A stretch of DNA of 64,000 nucleotides from Sphingomonas sp. BK580 (GTDB lineage Bacteria > Pseudomonadota > Alphaproteobacteria > Sphingomonadales > Sphingomonadaceae), in assembly GCF_014194975.1 (NCBI RefSeq), contig NZ_JACIAY010000010.1, positions 118,574 to 182,573 on the forward strand, in the 5' to 3' direction. The notes beneath the pieces are model-generated. The model saw only the letters and a program-made list of their open reading frames with translations, was not told the origin of the DNA and ran no database searches. A program made the translations under genes and the position numbers. Below are positions 1 through 8,045 of the stretch, piece by piece (positions within the stretch are counted from its first letter, which is position 1; each line of letters opens with the position of its first letter).

Positions 1-26
1 CGGAACCACCCGCTAAGGCTAAAGGC

Positions 27-1250
27 ATGAACGATAATCTCACCGCCGAGCGCGCCACCTTCGTGACCCATCTGGAGTGTTCGCTGACCGGCGAGCGCTA
101 CGCGGCGGACCAGCTCCACAACCTCTCGCGCGCCGGGCGGCCGCTGCTGGTCCGCTACGACCTCGACGCGGTCCGCGCCGAATTGCCGCGGGAGACGCTG
201 GCGGCGCGCGACACCGACCTGTGGCGCTGGCGCGAGCTGCTACCGGTGCGCCGCACCGACAACGTCGTCAGCCTGGGCGAGATCGAGACGCCGCTGGTCC
301 CGATCGCGCGGAGCGGCGGCGCGAACGTCTGGGTCAAGGACGAGGGCCGCCTGCCGACCGGCAGCTTCAAGGCGCGCGGGCTGGTGATGGCGGTGGCGAT
401 GGCGAAGGAGCTCGGCGTCACGCGGATCGCGATGCCGACCAACGGCAACGCCGGGGCCGCGCTGGCGGCCTATGCGTCGCGCGTCGGCCTCGAGACGATC
501 GTCTTCTGCCCCGAGGACACGCCCGAGGTGAACGTGCGCGAGATCGCGGCGCAGGGCGCGCGCGTGTGGCGCGTCAACGGGCTGATCGACGATTGCGGCG
601 CGATCGTCGGCAAGGGGGCGGCGGAGGGGCGCTGGTTCGATTTCTCGACGCTCAAGGAGCCCTATCGGATCGAGGGCAAGAAGACGATGGGGCTGGAGCT
701 GGCGGCGCAGCTCGGCTGGCGGCTGCCCCGGGCGATCTTCTACCCGACCGGCGGCGGCACCGGGCTGATCGGCATGTGGAAGGCGTTCGACGAGCTCGAG
801 CGGCTCGGCTGGATCGGCAGCGAGCGCCCGCGCATGTACGCGGTGCAGGCGTCGGGCTGCGCGCCGATCGTCCGCGCCTTCGAGGCGGGCGAGGAACATG
901 CCGAGCGCTGGGAAGACGCGCACACCGTCGCCGCGGGCATCCGCGTGCCGCGCGCGGTGGGCGACTTCCTCATCCTGCGCGCGGTGCGCGAGAGCGGCGG
1001 CAAGGCGCTGGCGGTGGGCGACCCCGCGATCCTGGCGGCGGTGGACGCCTGCGCGCGGCAGGACGGTCTGCTGCTCTGCCCCGAGGGCGGGGCGACGCTC
1101 GCGGCCTACCACCAGGCGCTGCGCGACGGCGAGGTCGACGAGGACGAGGAGGTGGTGCTGTTCAACTGCGCGACCGGGCTGAAATACCCGCTGCCGCCGG
1201 CCGAGCAGCGGCTCGACCGCCACGGCGCGATCGACTTCGATCGGCTGTGA
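27..1250 (+). CDS. thrC: Threonine synthase-like PLP enzyme
   Basis: A cytoplasmic pyridoxal-phosphate enzyme of fold type II, most like threonine synthase, which turns O-phosphohomoserine into threonine. The 407-residue length suits the family. The PLP-binding lysine is seen in GSFKARG (Lys about 115), an asparagine-containing TNGNAGAA loop follows near residue 137, and the glycine-rich phosphate loop PTGGGTG lies near 246-252. The start ATG is preceded by a weak AAGG. The gene ends 11 bases before the convergent ygfZ-like gene, so it is probably a single transcript. Other fold-type-II enzymes, such as cysteate synthase or a diaminopropionate lyase-like protein, cannot be excluded without alignment, but the N-terminal segment with CSLTGE favours the threonine synthase branch. 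Confidence 0.82.
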   Translation: MNDNLTAERATFVTHLECSLTGERYAADQLHNLSRAGRPLLVRYDLDAVRAELPRETLAARDTDLWRWRELLPVRRTDNVVSLGEIETPLVPIARSGGANVWVKDEGRLPTGSFKARGLVMAVAMAKELGVTRIAMPTNGNAGAALAAYASRVGLETIVFCPEDTPEVNVREIAAQGARVWRVNGLIDDCGAIVGKGAAEGRWFDFSTLKEPYRIEGKKTMGLELAAQLGWRLPRAIFYPTGGGTGLIGMWKAFDELERLGWIGSERPRMYAVQASGCAPIVRAFEAGEEHAERWEDAHTVAAGIRVPRAVGDFLILRAVRESGGKALAVGDPAILAAVDACARQDGLLLCPEGGATLAAYHQALRDGEVDEDEEVVLFNCATGLKYPLPPAEQRLDRHGAIDFDRL

Positions 1251-1261
1251 GCGCCTGAACC

Positions 1262-2002
1262 TCAGGCCTCCGCGTCGAGCGCCGCGGCGAGCCACGTCGG
1301 CCGCAGCGCGTCGCCGAGCGCCTCGACGCGGCGCAGCGCCACCATCAGCCCCAGCTCGGGGTAGAGCGCGCGCGCCTTGGCCTCGTCCGGCGCGAGCGGC
1401 GCCACCACCAGCCGGCGGTTGACCTTGCTGCGGTGGTGCATCCGCGCGGTATTCTCCTGGCCGACGTAGCAGCCCTTGGCGAAGCTCACCCCGCCCAGCT
1501 CGCGCGCGTTGGCCTCCAGCCACAGGGTCTCGCCGTCGCCCAGCTCGGCGCGGCCCTCGGGTACGCCGAGCGCCAGACGATGCGCGCGCCACGGCGCCGA
1601 CGCGTCCCCGTCGCCGGGCGGCGCGAGCCAGCGCCAGCCCAGCGCGGCGAGCCGCGGGTCGGGCACCGCATCGGCGTCCGTGGGCCGCTCCGGCGACCAG
1701 TGCACCGCGCGCCCGTCCTCCGGCGCGATCGTGATCGCACGGCGCAGCCGGTACATCGTCAGCCGCCGCGCCAGCGCGTCGCGCGCGTCGCGCTCGACGT
1801 CGAGCAGCACGTCGGTGCCATCCGCCCAGACGAGGAAGTCGAACAGGGCCTTGCCCTGCGGCGACAGCAGCCCCGCCCAGCACGGCAGCGCGCCCGCCAT
1901 GTCGTTGGTGACGAGCCCCTGGAGGAAGCCGCGCGGGTCGTCCCCGGAGAGCCGCAGCAGCGCGCGGTCGGCGAGCGTGGTGGCCGGTCTGGTATCGGTC
2001 AT
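1262..2002 (-). CDS. ygfZ: YgfZ/GcvT-like folate-binding protein
   Basis: A 246-residue member of the COG0354 family, tetrahydrofolate-binding relatives of the glycine-cleavage T protein that support maintenance of certain iron-sulfur enzymes. The family signature KGCYVGQE, with its conserved cysteine, lies near residues 188-195, followed by RMHHRSKVNRRL as in other members. The N-terminus (RALLRLSGDDPRGFLQGLVTND) is typical. I chose the ATG at 2002. The reading frame stays open further upstream, but that part runs into the antisense of the dihydroorotase gene and has no family similarity. It is divergent from the dihydroorotase gene, with 54 bases between the two starts. The iron-sulfur role is known for E. 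coli YgfZ and is inferred here. Confidence 0.85.
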   Translation of the reverse strand: MTDTRPATTLADRALLRLSGDDPRGFLQGLVTNDMAGALPCWAGLLSPQGKALFDFLVWADGTDVLLDVERDARDALARRLTMYRLRRAITIAPEDGRAVHWSPERPTDADAVPDPRLAALGWRWLAPPGDGDASAPWRAHRLALGVPEGRAELGDGETLWLEANARELGGVSFAKGCYVGQENTARMHHRSKVNRRLVVAPLAPDEAKARALYPELGLMVALRRVEALGDALRPTWLAAALDAEA

Positions 2003-2056
2003 GTCGGCAAGGTAGGGAGGCGCCACACACGGTGAAAGACCCGGAAAGGACGGACC

Positions 2057-3391
2057 ATGGCGAGCTACGATCTCCTGCTGAGCGGCGGCACCGTCCATAC
2101 CCCGGGCGGCCCGGTGCGGGCCGACGTGGGCGTGAGCGACGGCCGCATCGTCGCGATCGGCGCGAGCGGCGATGCGGGGCGGCGGATCGACTGCACCGGG
2201 CTCGACATCCTGCCGGGCGTGATCGACACCCAGGTGCATTTCCGCGAGCCCGGGCTGGAGCATAAGGAGGATCTCGCGAGCGGCAGCGAGGCCGCGGTGC
2301 GCGGCGGCGTGGTCGCGGTGTTCGAGATGCCCAACACCAAGCCCAACACCGACTCGGCCGATGCGATCGCCGACAAGCTGGCGCGCGCGCAGGGGCGGAT
2401 GTGGTGCGACCACGCCTTCTACGTCGGCGCCACCAACCACAACGCGCGCGAGCTGGCCGAGCTGGAGCGGCTGCCCGGCACCGCGGGCGTGAAGATCTTC
2501 ATGGGCGCCTCCACCGGCGACCTGCTGGTGAGCGAGGACTCGCGCCTCGCCGAGGTGCTGGCGCACGGCGTCCGCCGCGTCGCGATCCACGCCGAGGACG
2601 AGGACCGCATGAACGCGCGCGCCGGCGAGCGCGTCGCGGGCGATCCCTCGTCGCACCCGGTGTGGCGCGACGACGAGAGCGCGATGCTGGCGACGACGCG
2701 GATCCTGCGGCTCGCGCGCGCGGCGCGGCGGCGCATCCACGTGCTCCACGTCACCACGCCGGCCGAGCTCGAGCTGCTCGGCCGCAACAAGGACATCGCC
2801 ACGTGCGAGGTGACGCCGCAGCATCTCACGCTCGCGGGCGAGGAGGCCTATCCGCGGCTCGGCACGCTGGCGCAGATGAACCCGCCGATCCGCTCGGGCG
2901 CGCACCGCGACGGGCTGTGGCACTGGCTCAACCAGGGTGTGCCCGACGTGATCGGCTCCGACCACGCGCCGCACACGCTGGAGGAGAAGGGCAAGGATTA
3001 TCCCGCGAGCCCGAGCGGCATGCCCGGCGTCCAGACGCTGCTGCCGCTGCTGCTCGACCATGCCGCCAACGGCCGCCTGTCGCTCCAGCGCGTGATCGAG
3101 CTGACCAGCGCGGGCGCGCAGCGCATCTTCGGGCTGGTCGGCAAGGGACGGATCGCGCGCGGCTATGACGCCGACTTCACCGTGGTGGACCTGCGCAAGC
3201 GCTGGACGATCGAGGACCGCTGGCTGGCGTCGCGCGCGGGCTGGTCGCCGTTCACGGGCATGGCGCTGACCGGCAAGCCGATCGGCACGATCATCCGCGG
3301 CGAGGTGGCGATGTGGGAGGACGAGCTCGGCGCCGGACCGCTGGGTCAGCCGCTGCGCTTCGAGGCGACGCAGTTCCCCGGCGGGCGGTAA
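2057..3391 (+). CDS. pyrC: Dihydroorotase (class I, AllB-like)
   Basis: A cytoplasmic amidohydrolase of 444 residues, most like class I dihydroorotase, the third step of pyrimidine synthesis (carbamoyl-aspartate to dihydroorotate). Seen are the amidohydrolase entry motif VHFREPG near residue 58, the likely carbamylated metal-bridging lysine in GVKIFMG near 150, histidines in AIHAEDE and HVLHVTT, and the catalytic aspartate in GSDHAPH near 300. Oddly, the usual HxH metal pair at the first motif reads Q-V-H, so the first histidine is replaced by glutamine. This looks like a recognised alphaproteobacterial subgroup rather than decay. The start ATG follows GGAAAGGACGGACC. Allantoinase or dihydropyrimidinase are less likely alternatives given the FREPG motif. 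Confidence 0.85.
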   Translation: MASYDLLLSGGTVHTPGGPVRADVGVSDGRIVAIGASGDAGRRIDCTGLDILPGVIDTQVHFREPGLEHKEDLASGSEAAVRGGVVAVFEMPNTKPNTDSADAIADKLARAQGRMWCDHAFYVGATNHNARELAELERLPGTAGVKIFMGASTGDLLVSEDSRLAEVLAHGVRRVAIHAEDEDRMNARAGERVAGDPSSHPVWRDDESAMLATTRILRLARAARRRIHVLHVTTPAELELLGRNKDIATCEVTPQHLTLAGEEAYPRLGTLAQMNPPIRSGAHRDGLWHWLNQGVPDVIGSDHAPHTLEEKGKDYPASPSGMPGVQTLLPLLLDHAANGRLSLQRVIELTSAGAQRIFGLVGKGRIARGYDADFTVVDLRKRWTIEDRWLASRAGWSPFTGMALTGKPIGTIIRGEVAMWEDELGAGPLGQPLRFEATQFPGGR

Positions 3392-3738
3392 CGAAGGCGT
3401 GGCGAGGTGACCGCGGCGGTCGAGCCGCCTCGCCTTAACGATCCGTCGGCGCGTCCCGCTCGACGTCGGCAGACCGGGGCGGGGCGAACGCCGGCGTTGC
3501 TCTGCCGATCATCTTCGCTCCCGCGTTCGACCGGGCTGGCGGCGATCGTCGCCTCCGTGGCGCCGGCGGGCCTCCACCCGGACGGCGGGTCGAACGGGAG
3601 GATCGGGGCTCCCCTCCGGAACAGGCGGCAAAGAGGAACCCCGTCGAGGAGCCACCGACCGCAGCGAGCGGCGCGATAACGGCCTCGGCAGGTCGCACCC
3701 GGGTGCCGCGGGAGGCAAGGGACAGGCGGTTCAGCCGC
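3392..3738. other. Intergenic, no gene seen
   Basis: Between the ends of the convergent dihydroorotase and EipA-like genes. Open frames here are short and GC-driven, with no family resemblance. A small GC hairpin (GGCGG/CCGCC around 3416-3432) just after the dihydroorotase stop could help termination but lacks a T run. Confidence 0.5.
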
Positions 3739-4488
3739 TCAGAACGGCAGCCATTTGGCGGTCTCGCTGAACTTCATGTAGCCGACGTTGACGCCGGCGC
3801 GCCACCCGACGCCGAGGCGCACCGGGATCAGCACGACGTTGCCGCTGCGCAGGTAGGTCGCCGCGAAGCCGCCGACGAAGTACAGCCGGCCCTCGGCGCC
3901 GGGGAAGCGCTTGAACAGGTCGTGCGTGTCGTAGAGGTTGTAGACCAGCACGAAGACCTTGTTGGCGTCGCCGCCGACGTCGAAGCCGACCGACGGCCCG
4001 GTCCAGTAGACCGGGCGCTGCCCTTCGACCTTGTGCGTCATGATCCCGGAGCCGTAGCGCAGCCCGACGACGAACGCGCCCGACGCCTCGCGCCCGGCGA
4101 TATAGGCGTTGGGTTCGCCCTGGTCCTTGAGGATCTTCTCGATGATCTGCGCGAAGCCCTCGGCGCCCTTGCCGAACACGCCCTCACCCGCGGCGATCAG
4201 GTCGTCGCGCTTGTAGGTCTCCGCCGCGTTGGTGGTGGCGTTGGCGCGCGCGTCGCCCTGCGGCGTCGGCACCTCGGCGGGCGGCAGCGGCTCGTCGTCG
4301 CGCTGGTTCGGCGCGGGGCTCGTCTGCGGCGCGCGCGGTGTGCGTACCGCGGGCTGGCCGCCGACGTCCTGGTCGATCGCGGCATTGGGATCGATCGTGC
4401 GCACCTGCGCGCCCACCGCCGCTGGTCCGCTGAGCGCGAGCGCTGCCACCATCATCGCGCCCCGCGCGCCGCGCCATATCGTTCGCAT
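3739..4488 (-). CDS. eipA: EipA-family (DUF1134) envelope protein
   Basis: A 249-residue secreted protein of the DUF1134 family, whose Brucella member EipA supports cell-envelope integrity. Residues 1-28 form a signal peptide (hydrophobic AAMMVAALALSGPAAVGAQ). Residues 30-85 are a proline-rich, low-complexity linker. The conserved DUF1134 domain fills the rest, recognisable by GEGVFGKGAEGFAQ, YIAGREASGAF, LRYGSG and PSVGFDVGGDANK. I chose the ATG at 4488 because the signal peptide begins right after it. The 40 residues available upstream are unlike a coding start. Periplasmic or outer-membrane-proximal location is inferred from the signal peptide. It stands alone upstream of tRNA-Ser. Confidence 0.85.
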   Translation of the reverse strand: MRTIWRGARGAMMVAALALSGPAAVGAQVRTIDPNAAIDQDVGGQPAVRTPRAPQTSPAPNQRDDEPLPPAEVPTPQGDARANATTNAAETYKRDDLIAAGEGVFGKGAEGFAQIIEKILKDQGEPNAYIAGREASGAFVVGLRYGSGIMTHKVEGQRPVYWTGPSVGFDVGGDANKVFVLVYNLYDTHDLFKRFPGAEGRLYFVGGFAATYLRSGNVVLIPVRLGVGWRAGVNVGYMKFSETAKWLPF

Positions 4489-4647
4489 CGTCACTGTCCC
4501 CACACCGGTGTCGCAGCATAGCGGTAGCGGTGCTGTCGGGGCAATGAACGCCGCGACGACCCGACTCCGTGACGCGCCGCACCGAATCGCCGCGAGCCCA
4601 TTGATCACGCCGACGACGCTCGCTATAGCCGCGCCTCACGCCGGCCC

Positions 4648-4737
4648 GGAGACGTGGGTGAGTGGCTGAAACCAACGCTTTGCTAAAGCGTCATACGGGA
4701 AACCGTATCGAGGGTTCGAATCCCTCCGTCTCCGCCA
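4648..4737 (+). tRNA. tRNA-Ser(GCT)
   Basis: Complete class II tRNA. Acceptor stem GGAGACG (4648-4654) pairs with CGTCTCC. Anticodon stem ACGCT/AGCGT encloses the loop TTGCTAA with anticodon GCT at 4682-4684, which reads AGC/AGT codons. The long variable arm CATACGGGAAACCGTATCG and the T arm GGG-TTCGAAT-CCC are present. Discriminator G at 4734 is followed by an encoded CCA (4735-4737). Confidence 0.96.
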
Positions 4738-5270
4738 AGGCTGCCGTCGAAATTGGCAGAAAAGCTGGCGTTTTTGCTGAGGCCGTCGCTTCGTTCCCAC
4801 GATTATTCCCACACTTCGATGCGGATACGGGCGATCAGCGATGAACCGCTACGAACGCTGAACTGAGAGGCCAAGCCTCCGATGTCGCAAGCCCTGCGTG
4901 TGCAGCATGGACGCTTTGTATCCCATCTCATCCACGTGCTTCGGTGATAGCTTCATCAATGACGCGCTACGCGCTTCACTGACAAAGCTGTCAAAAGGCT
5001 ACCCCCGAAGGTGGGGACGTGGTGAGGCGAAAGCCGCCGTCGCTTAAAGCGGTTCCATCCTGATGTAGTCGCGCCCCCCGAGTGCAATCTGAGAGTACCC
5101 GTCCCACACGGGTTAGGGGTGCCGTCTACGAAGGTGATCTGCGGCCATCGAGCTCGGCCCAAATCACGCCGGTACGCCGGTGCCCCGCGCAACGACCGCG
5201 AAAGCTGCCCGGCTGTTTCGGTCCGCGGTTCGGCCTGAGTGACCGTGTGTGGACGCCCCTTCGGATGCAA
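4738..5270. other. Intergenic after tRNA-Ser, no recognisable gene
   Basis: About 530 bases between the tRNA and the insertion sequence. Only short frames are open and none resembles a known protein. A tRNA-Ser 3' end followed by mobile DNA invites the idea of an island boundary, but I saw no second copy of the tRNA 3' end in the window and no integrase here. Confidence 0.5.
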
Positions 5271-6560
5271 GAGGGTGTTGAAGAGATTTTAGCGCGGGTT
5301 CAGGTGCTTCCGTGTGTCCGGCCTGTCGATGCAGCCTTCATCACGGCTGCTGGCCTGAATGGAGATCGCGGATCGGGTCCAGATCGCTTTTGCGCGCTCA
5401 GGGCGCCTGGTCATTTCACTGGTTTTCCCGACCCCGTCTTCTGACCGTTGCGCCATTCCTCTCTGCTGACCTTCTCTGCGTACCTGACGCCTCAAGCCTT
5501 GCCGGTTACGCCGCGGCCGGAGCTCTGTAGGTGCCGCCGTGCGCCATCAGCGCCCAGACGATCCGTGCCATCTTATTCGCGAACGCGACGGTGACCAGCA
5601 TGCGCGGCTTGCGCGCGAGCATGCCTGCCAACCACGCGCTGGCCGTCTCGGGCTCGCGCGCCGCGACCTTTGTTGCCGAGCTTGCCCCCAGGATCAGCAG
5701 GCGCCGCAAGCTGCGCTCGCCCATCCTGGTCGTGCGCCCAAGCCGTTCCTTGCCGCCGCTCGAGTGCTGTCGAGGAACGAGACCGAGCCAGGCGGCGAAG
5801 TCGCGCCCGCGACGAAAAGTGCTGGCGGCCGGCGCCAGCGCCACCAGCGCGGTCGCTGTCACGGGGCCGACACCGGGGATCGTCATCAGCCGCTTCGCGA
5901 CCGCGTCCGCCTTTGCCCGGCTAACGATCTCACGGTCTAGAAGGGCGATCTGCTCCTGTAGCGCCTGTAAGCCCTGTGCCATGACGGCCAGTACTGGCCG
6001 CGCCACTGCCGGTACGTCGGACGCCGGGTCGGCGACGATCTCGACGAGCTTGCCGACGTGCCCGACACCCTGCCGAACGATGTAGCCGAACTCGTTGAGG
6101 TGCCCGCGCAGGGCATTGATCAGCTGGGTTCGCTGGCGCACGAGCAGGTCGCGCGTTCGGAACACAACCGCCGAAGCCTGCGCTTCAGCGCTCTTACCTT
6201 GAACAAACCGCATCGTCGGTCGCTGCGCGGCCTCGCAGATCGCCTCCGCGTCGGCCATGTCGTTCTTCTGCCGTTTGACGAACGGCTTCACGTACGCCGG
6301 CGGGATCAGCCTGGTGTCGTGCCCGATCGCAGCGAGCTCACGCGCCCAGTAATGCGAACTCGCGCACGCCTCCATCGCGACGACGCACCGCGGCAAGGAC
6401 GAGAAAAAGGGCAGTACCTGATTCCACCGTAGCTTCTTGCGGAACACGACCCCGCCGCTCGCATCCGCACCGTCCACCTGAAAAACCGACTTCGCCAGAT
6501 CGATGCCGACTGTGCTAACCTCACTCACGGACGCCTCCTGCAGTGGTGTTTCAACACTTC
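5271..6560 (-). mobile_element. IS110-family (IS1111-type) insertion sequence
   Basis: One transposase gene on the minus strand with a short 5' and a long (about 220 base) 3' non-coding end. An 8-base inverted match, GTGTTGAA at 5275-5282 and TTCAACAC at 6550-6557, brackets it. Sub-terminal inverted repeats with a long non-coding tail downstream of the transposase are the pattern of the IS1111 subgroup, where the tail is expected to encode the bridge RNA. Exact ends are estimates, since this family makes few or no target duplications. Confidence 0.7.
5506..6528 (-). CDS. IS110-family DEDD transposase
   Basis: Full-length 340-residue recombinase of the IS110/IS1111 family. The N-terminal RuvC-like DEDD domain shows Asp10 in GIDLAK, Glu53 in AMEACASS, and Asp90 and Asp93 in KNDMADAE. 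The C-terminal Tnp domain has IPGVGPVTATAL (helix-hairpin-helix-like) near 218-229 and the SSGGKERLGRTTRMG segment with the candidate catalytic serine near 255. Translation starts at a GTG (6528) with a good GGAGG five bases upstream. No frameshift or stop interrupts it, so it may be active. It acts with a structured RNA from the element's non-coding end, as established for the family. Confidence 0.93.
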   Translation of the reverse strand: MSEVSTVGIDLAKSVFQVDGADASGGVVFRKKLRWNQVLPFFSSLPRCVVAMEACASSHYWARELAAIGHDTRLIPPAYVKPFVKRQKNDMADAEAICEAAQRPTMRFVQGKSAEAQASAVVFRTRDLLVRQRTQLINALRGHLNEFGYIVRQGVGHVGKLVEIVADPASDVPAVARPVLAVMAQGLQALQEQIALLDREIVSRAKADAVAKRLMTIPGVGPVTATALVALAPAASTFRRGRDFAAWLGLVPRQHSSGGKERLGRTTRMGERSLRRLLILGASSATKVAAREPETASAWLAGMLARKPRMLVTVAFANKMARIVWALMAHGGTYRAPAAA

Positions 6561-6860
6561 CGCTTCTGGCACATCGATGCCGTCAGGGGGCGTCCAACCC
6601 AACGCTATTGGGTCGCCACGAGCGGGAAAGGGGCCACGATTACACTTTCTCCGTCGCTTTCGAGTTGCTTAGAGGCGTGCCATGCGGATGAGCCGAATGC
6701 GGTCTATCGTCGAGGATGCTAGGGGCTGCAGAGGTGAATGCGGTGGCTCTGCCGCCAAGGTTCGATCATGGGGGGGGAGGTTCCCAGATGTGCGCATCGG
6801 CACGGATCGATGTGCCGGCGGTTCGCTTGCCAGGATGGCGGCAGCTCATCACAACGAGCC
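6561..6860. other. Intergenic between IS and the next gene
   Basis: About 300 bases with frames open only in GC-rich shadow. A 42-residue in-frame extension of the next gene starts at 6738 but looks non-coding. Nothing else recognised. Confidence 0.4.
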
Positions 6861-7310
6861 ATGGGCACGTACGCATGGCTTCACCCCGAACGTCACGATC
6901 TCTACCTGGCGGCGCGTGTCTTCGCAGGCGCGGGTTTCGACGGCGACTGGATCCAGTGGGCCGGGAACATCGTGCTGATCCACATCGAGCTCTATGACGA
7001 TCCTCTTCAAGGTAGGGATTTCTGGCTGTTCGACGACGAGCTTATCCCGGCGAACGCGTGCGCCGAGGCATTGTGGGCGGTCGTAGAGTCCGACCCGTAC
7101 AGCGTGCCCGAGCTGCTCGCCGCATCTCCGTCGGCTGCGACGGTCCGGGAAACCGCCGCCACTCTCGTTGCCACGATCGAGCGGAACGGGCGCGGTATCC
7201 CGGACAGCCTCTCGAACAGCTTAGCGGAGGCTGCCGCCACCAGGCGTTCTGAGAACAGCGTCCGCGCCTGGTGGTCGAACGTCGTACCGCTGCTCGCCAA
7301 GCGGGAGTAG
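6861..7310 (+). CDS. Hypothetical protein (gene A of a duplicated pair)
   Basis: A 149-residue soluble protein of unknown function with no signal peptide or membrane segment. The start is taken at the ATG at 6861 (MGTYAWLHPE), because upstream residues are low-complexity and arginine/cysteine-rich. The middle is acidic (DFWLFDDELIPANAC) and the C-terminus is helical (SNSLAEAA, SENSVRAWW). What supports it as a real gene is a diverged, frameshifted relative at 30157-30370 that conserves the C-terminal 70 residues, including NGRGIPDSL, SENSV and AWW. It is convergent with the next gene, 60 bases apart, and the same tail-to-tail order occurs in the second copy. Codon use fits the genome. Confidence 0.65.
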   Translation: MGTYAWLHPERHDLYLAARVFAGAGFDGDWIQWAGNIVLIHIELYDDPLQGRDFWLFDDELIPANACAEALWAVVESDPYSVPELLAASPSAATVRETAATLVATIERNGRGIPDSLSNSLAEAAATRRSENSVRAWWSNVVPLLAKRE

Positions 7311-7370
7311 CACGGCCCCGTATCGATGACGCCGCTTGTCTCGTCACCGGCCGGCGCTCCCGTTGCACGC

Positions 7371-7847
7371 TTAGCGACGAGGTGTGAGCGTCACCCATGC
7401 GCCGACGGGCTGCCCACCGCGCAAAGCGGGCTCGAACCGAAAGTCCGCCACGTAGCGCTCGACGTAGCGCCGCTCGGCAGCGGAAGCACCCTCAATGCGT
7501 ACCCGATCCACGCGGCCATTGGGAGCGACGCGCAGGCAGGCTGTCTCGTTGCGGGGTACCGCAACCCGAACCGACCCGAGCAGGCGTGGGAAACGGTCGA
7601 GCCGCGCTCGATGGCGGCAACCGCTTAACGCGATGGCGAGAGTGGCGATTTCGGGGGAGACGCCCGCCACGAGCGGCGCGTCAATCGAGTAGACGGCAGG
7701 CGGCGTCACGATGTTCCGGTCGATGAAAGCAAAGTCGGGATCCACGTAGACGAGCGGAATGGGCGAGAAGACGCCGACCAGCGTCCCGCACAGCATGACA
7801 TGCACGATTGACGTCCCCAGAGCGGCGCGGAGATCGATCACACGCAC
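7371..7847 (-). CDS. Membrane-anchored hypothetical protein with TonB-like C-terminus (gene B)
   Basis: A 158-residue protein with one N-terminal hydrophobic segment (about residues 13-35, IVHVMLCGTLVGVF) and a periplasmic remainder. The C-terminus (CLRVAPNGRVDRVRIEGAS, then YVADFRF and WVTLTP) resembles the fold of TonB/energy-transducer C-terminal domains, which read V...G.V..v.v..SSG. This is a weak pattern match only. Translation probably starts at GTG 7847. A related fragment at 29886-30098 is about 70 percent identical over the last 55 residues, which argues that this is a real gene. It is convergent with gene A. Confidence 0.6.
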   Translation of the reverse strand: MRVIDLRAALGTSIVHVMLCGTLVGVFSPIPLVYVDPDFAFIDRNIVTPPAVYSIDAPLVAGVSPEIATLAIALSGCRHRARLDRFPRLLGSVRVAVPRNETACLRVAPNGRVDRVRIEGASAAERRYVERYVADFRFEPALRGGQPVGAWVTLTPRR

Positions 7848-7972
7848 ACGCTATGCTCGACACAGCCTGGACGCTAGCCCGAACCCGCTTAGCTGTGGCG
7901 CGGGTTACCTGTCAGTCTCTAATCAGGCCAGACGAACCGCGACGAAGAGCGCCCGGAAGGCTCGAGCGGCGA

Positions 7973-8034
7973 GATGAACGAGCGGCCGCAGTCGAGAAGC
8001 GGGGAGGGGCATCTGGATGACTGGTTCTGGGTCT
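7973..8034 (+). repeat. Dispersed intergenic repeat, copy 1
   Basis: 5' core GATGAACGA and GGCCG, then 3' core TTCTGGGTC 55 bases after the first base. It lies between gene B and the 3' end of rtcR. Confidence 0.6.
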
Positions 8035-8045
8035 GGGTCTCAACG

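Noticed and set aside
240..2030. Long minus-strand open frame across the threonine synthase-like gene
   Set aside because: Arginine/alanine-rich composition typical of the antisense of a GC-rich gene. The plus-strand gene has clear family motifs.
4648..4737. Integration site (attL/attR) of a genomic island at tRNA-Ser
   Set aside because: No second copy of the tRNA 3' end was seen downstream in the window and no integrase gene is present.
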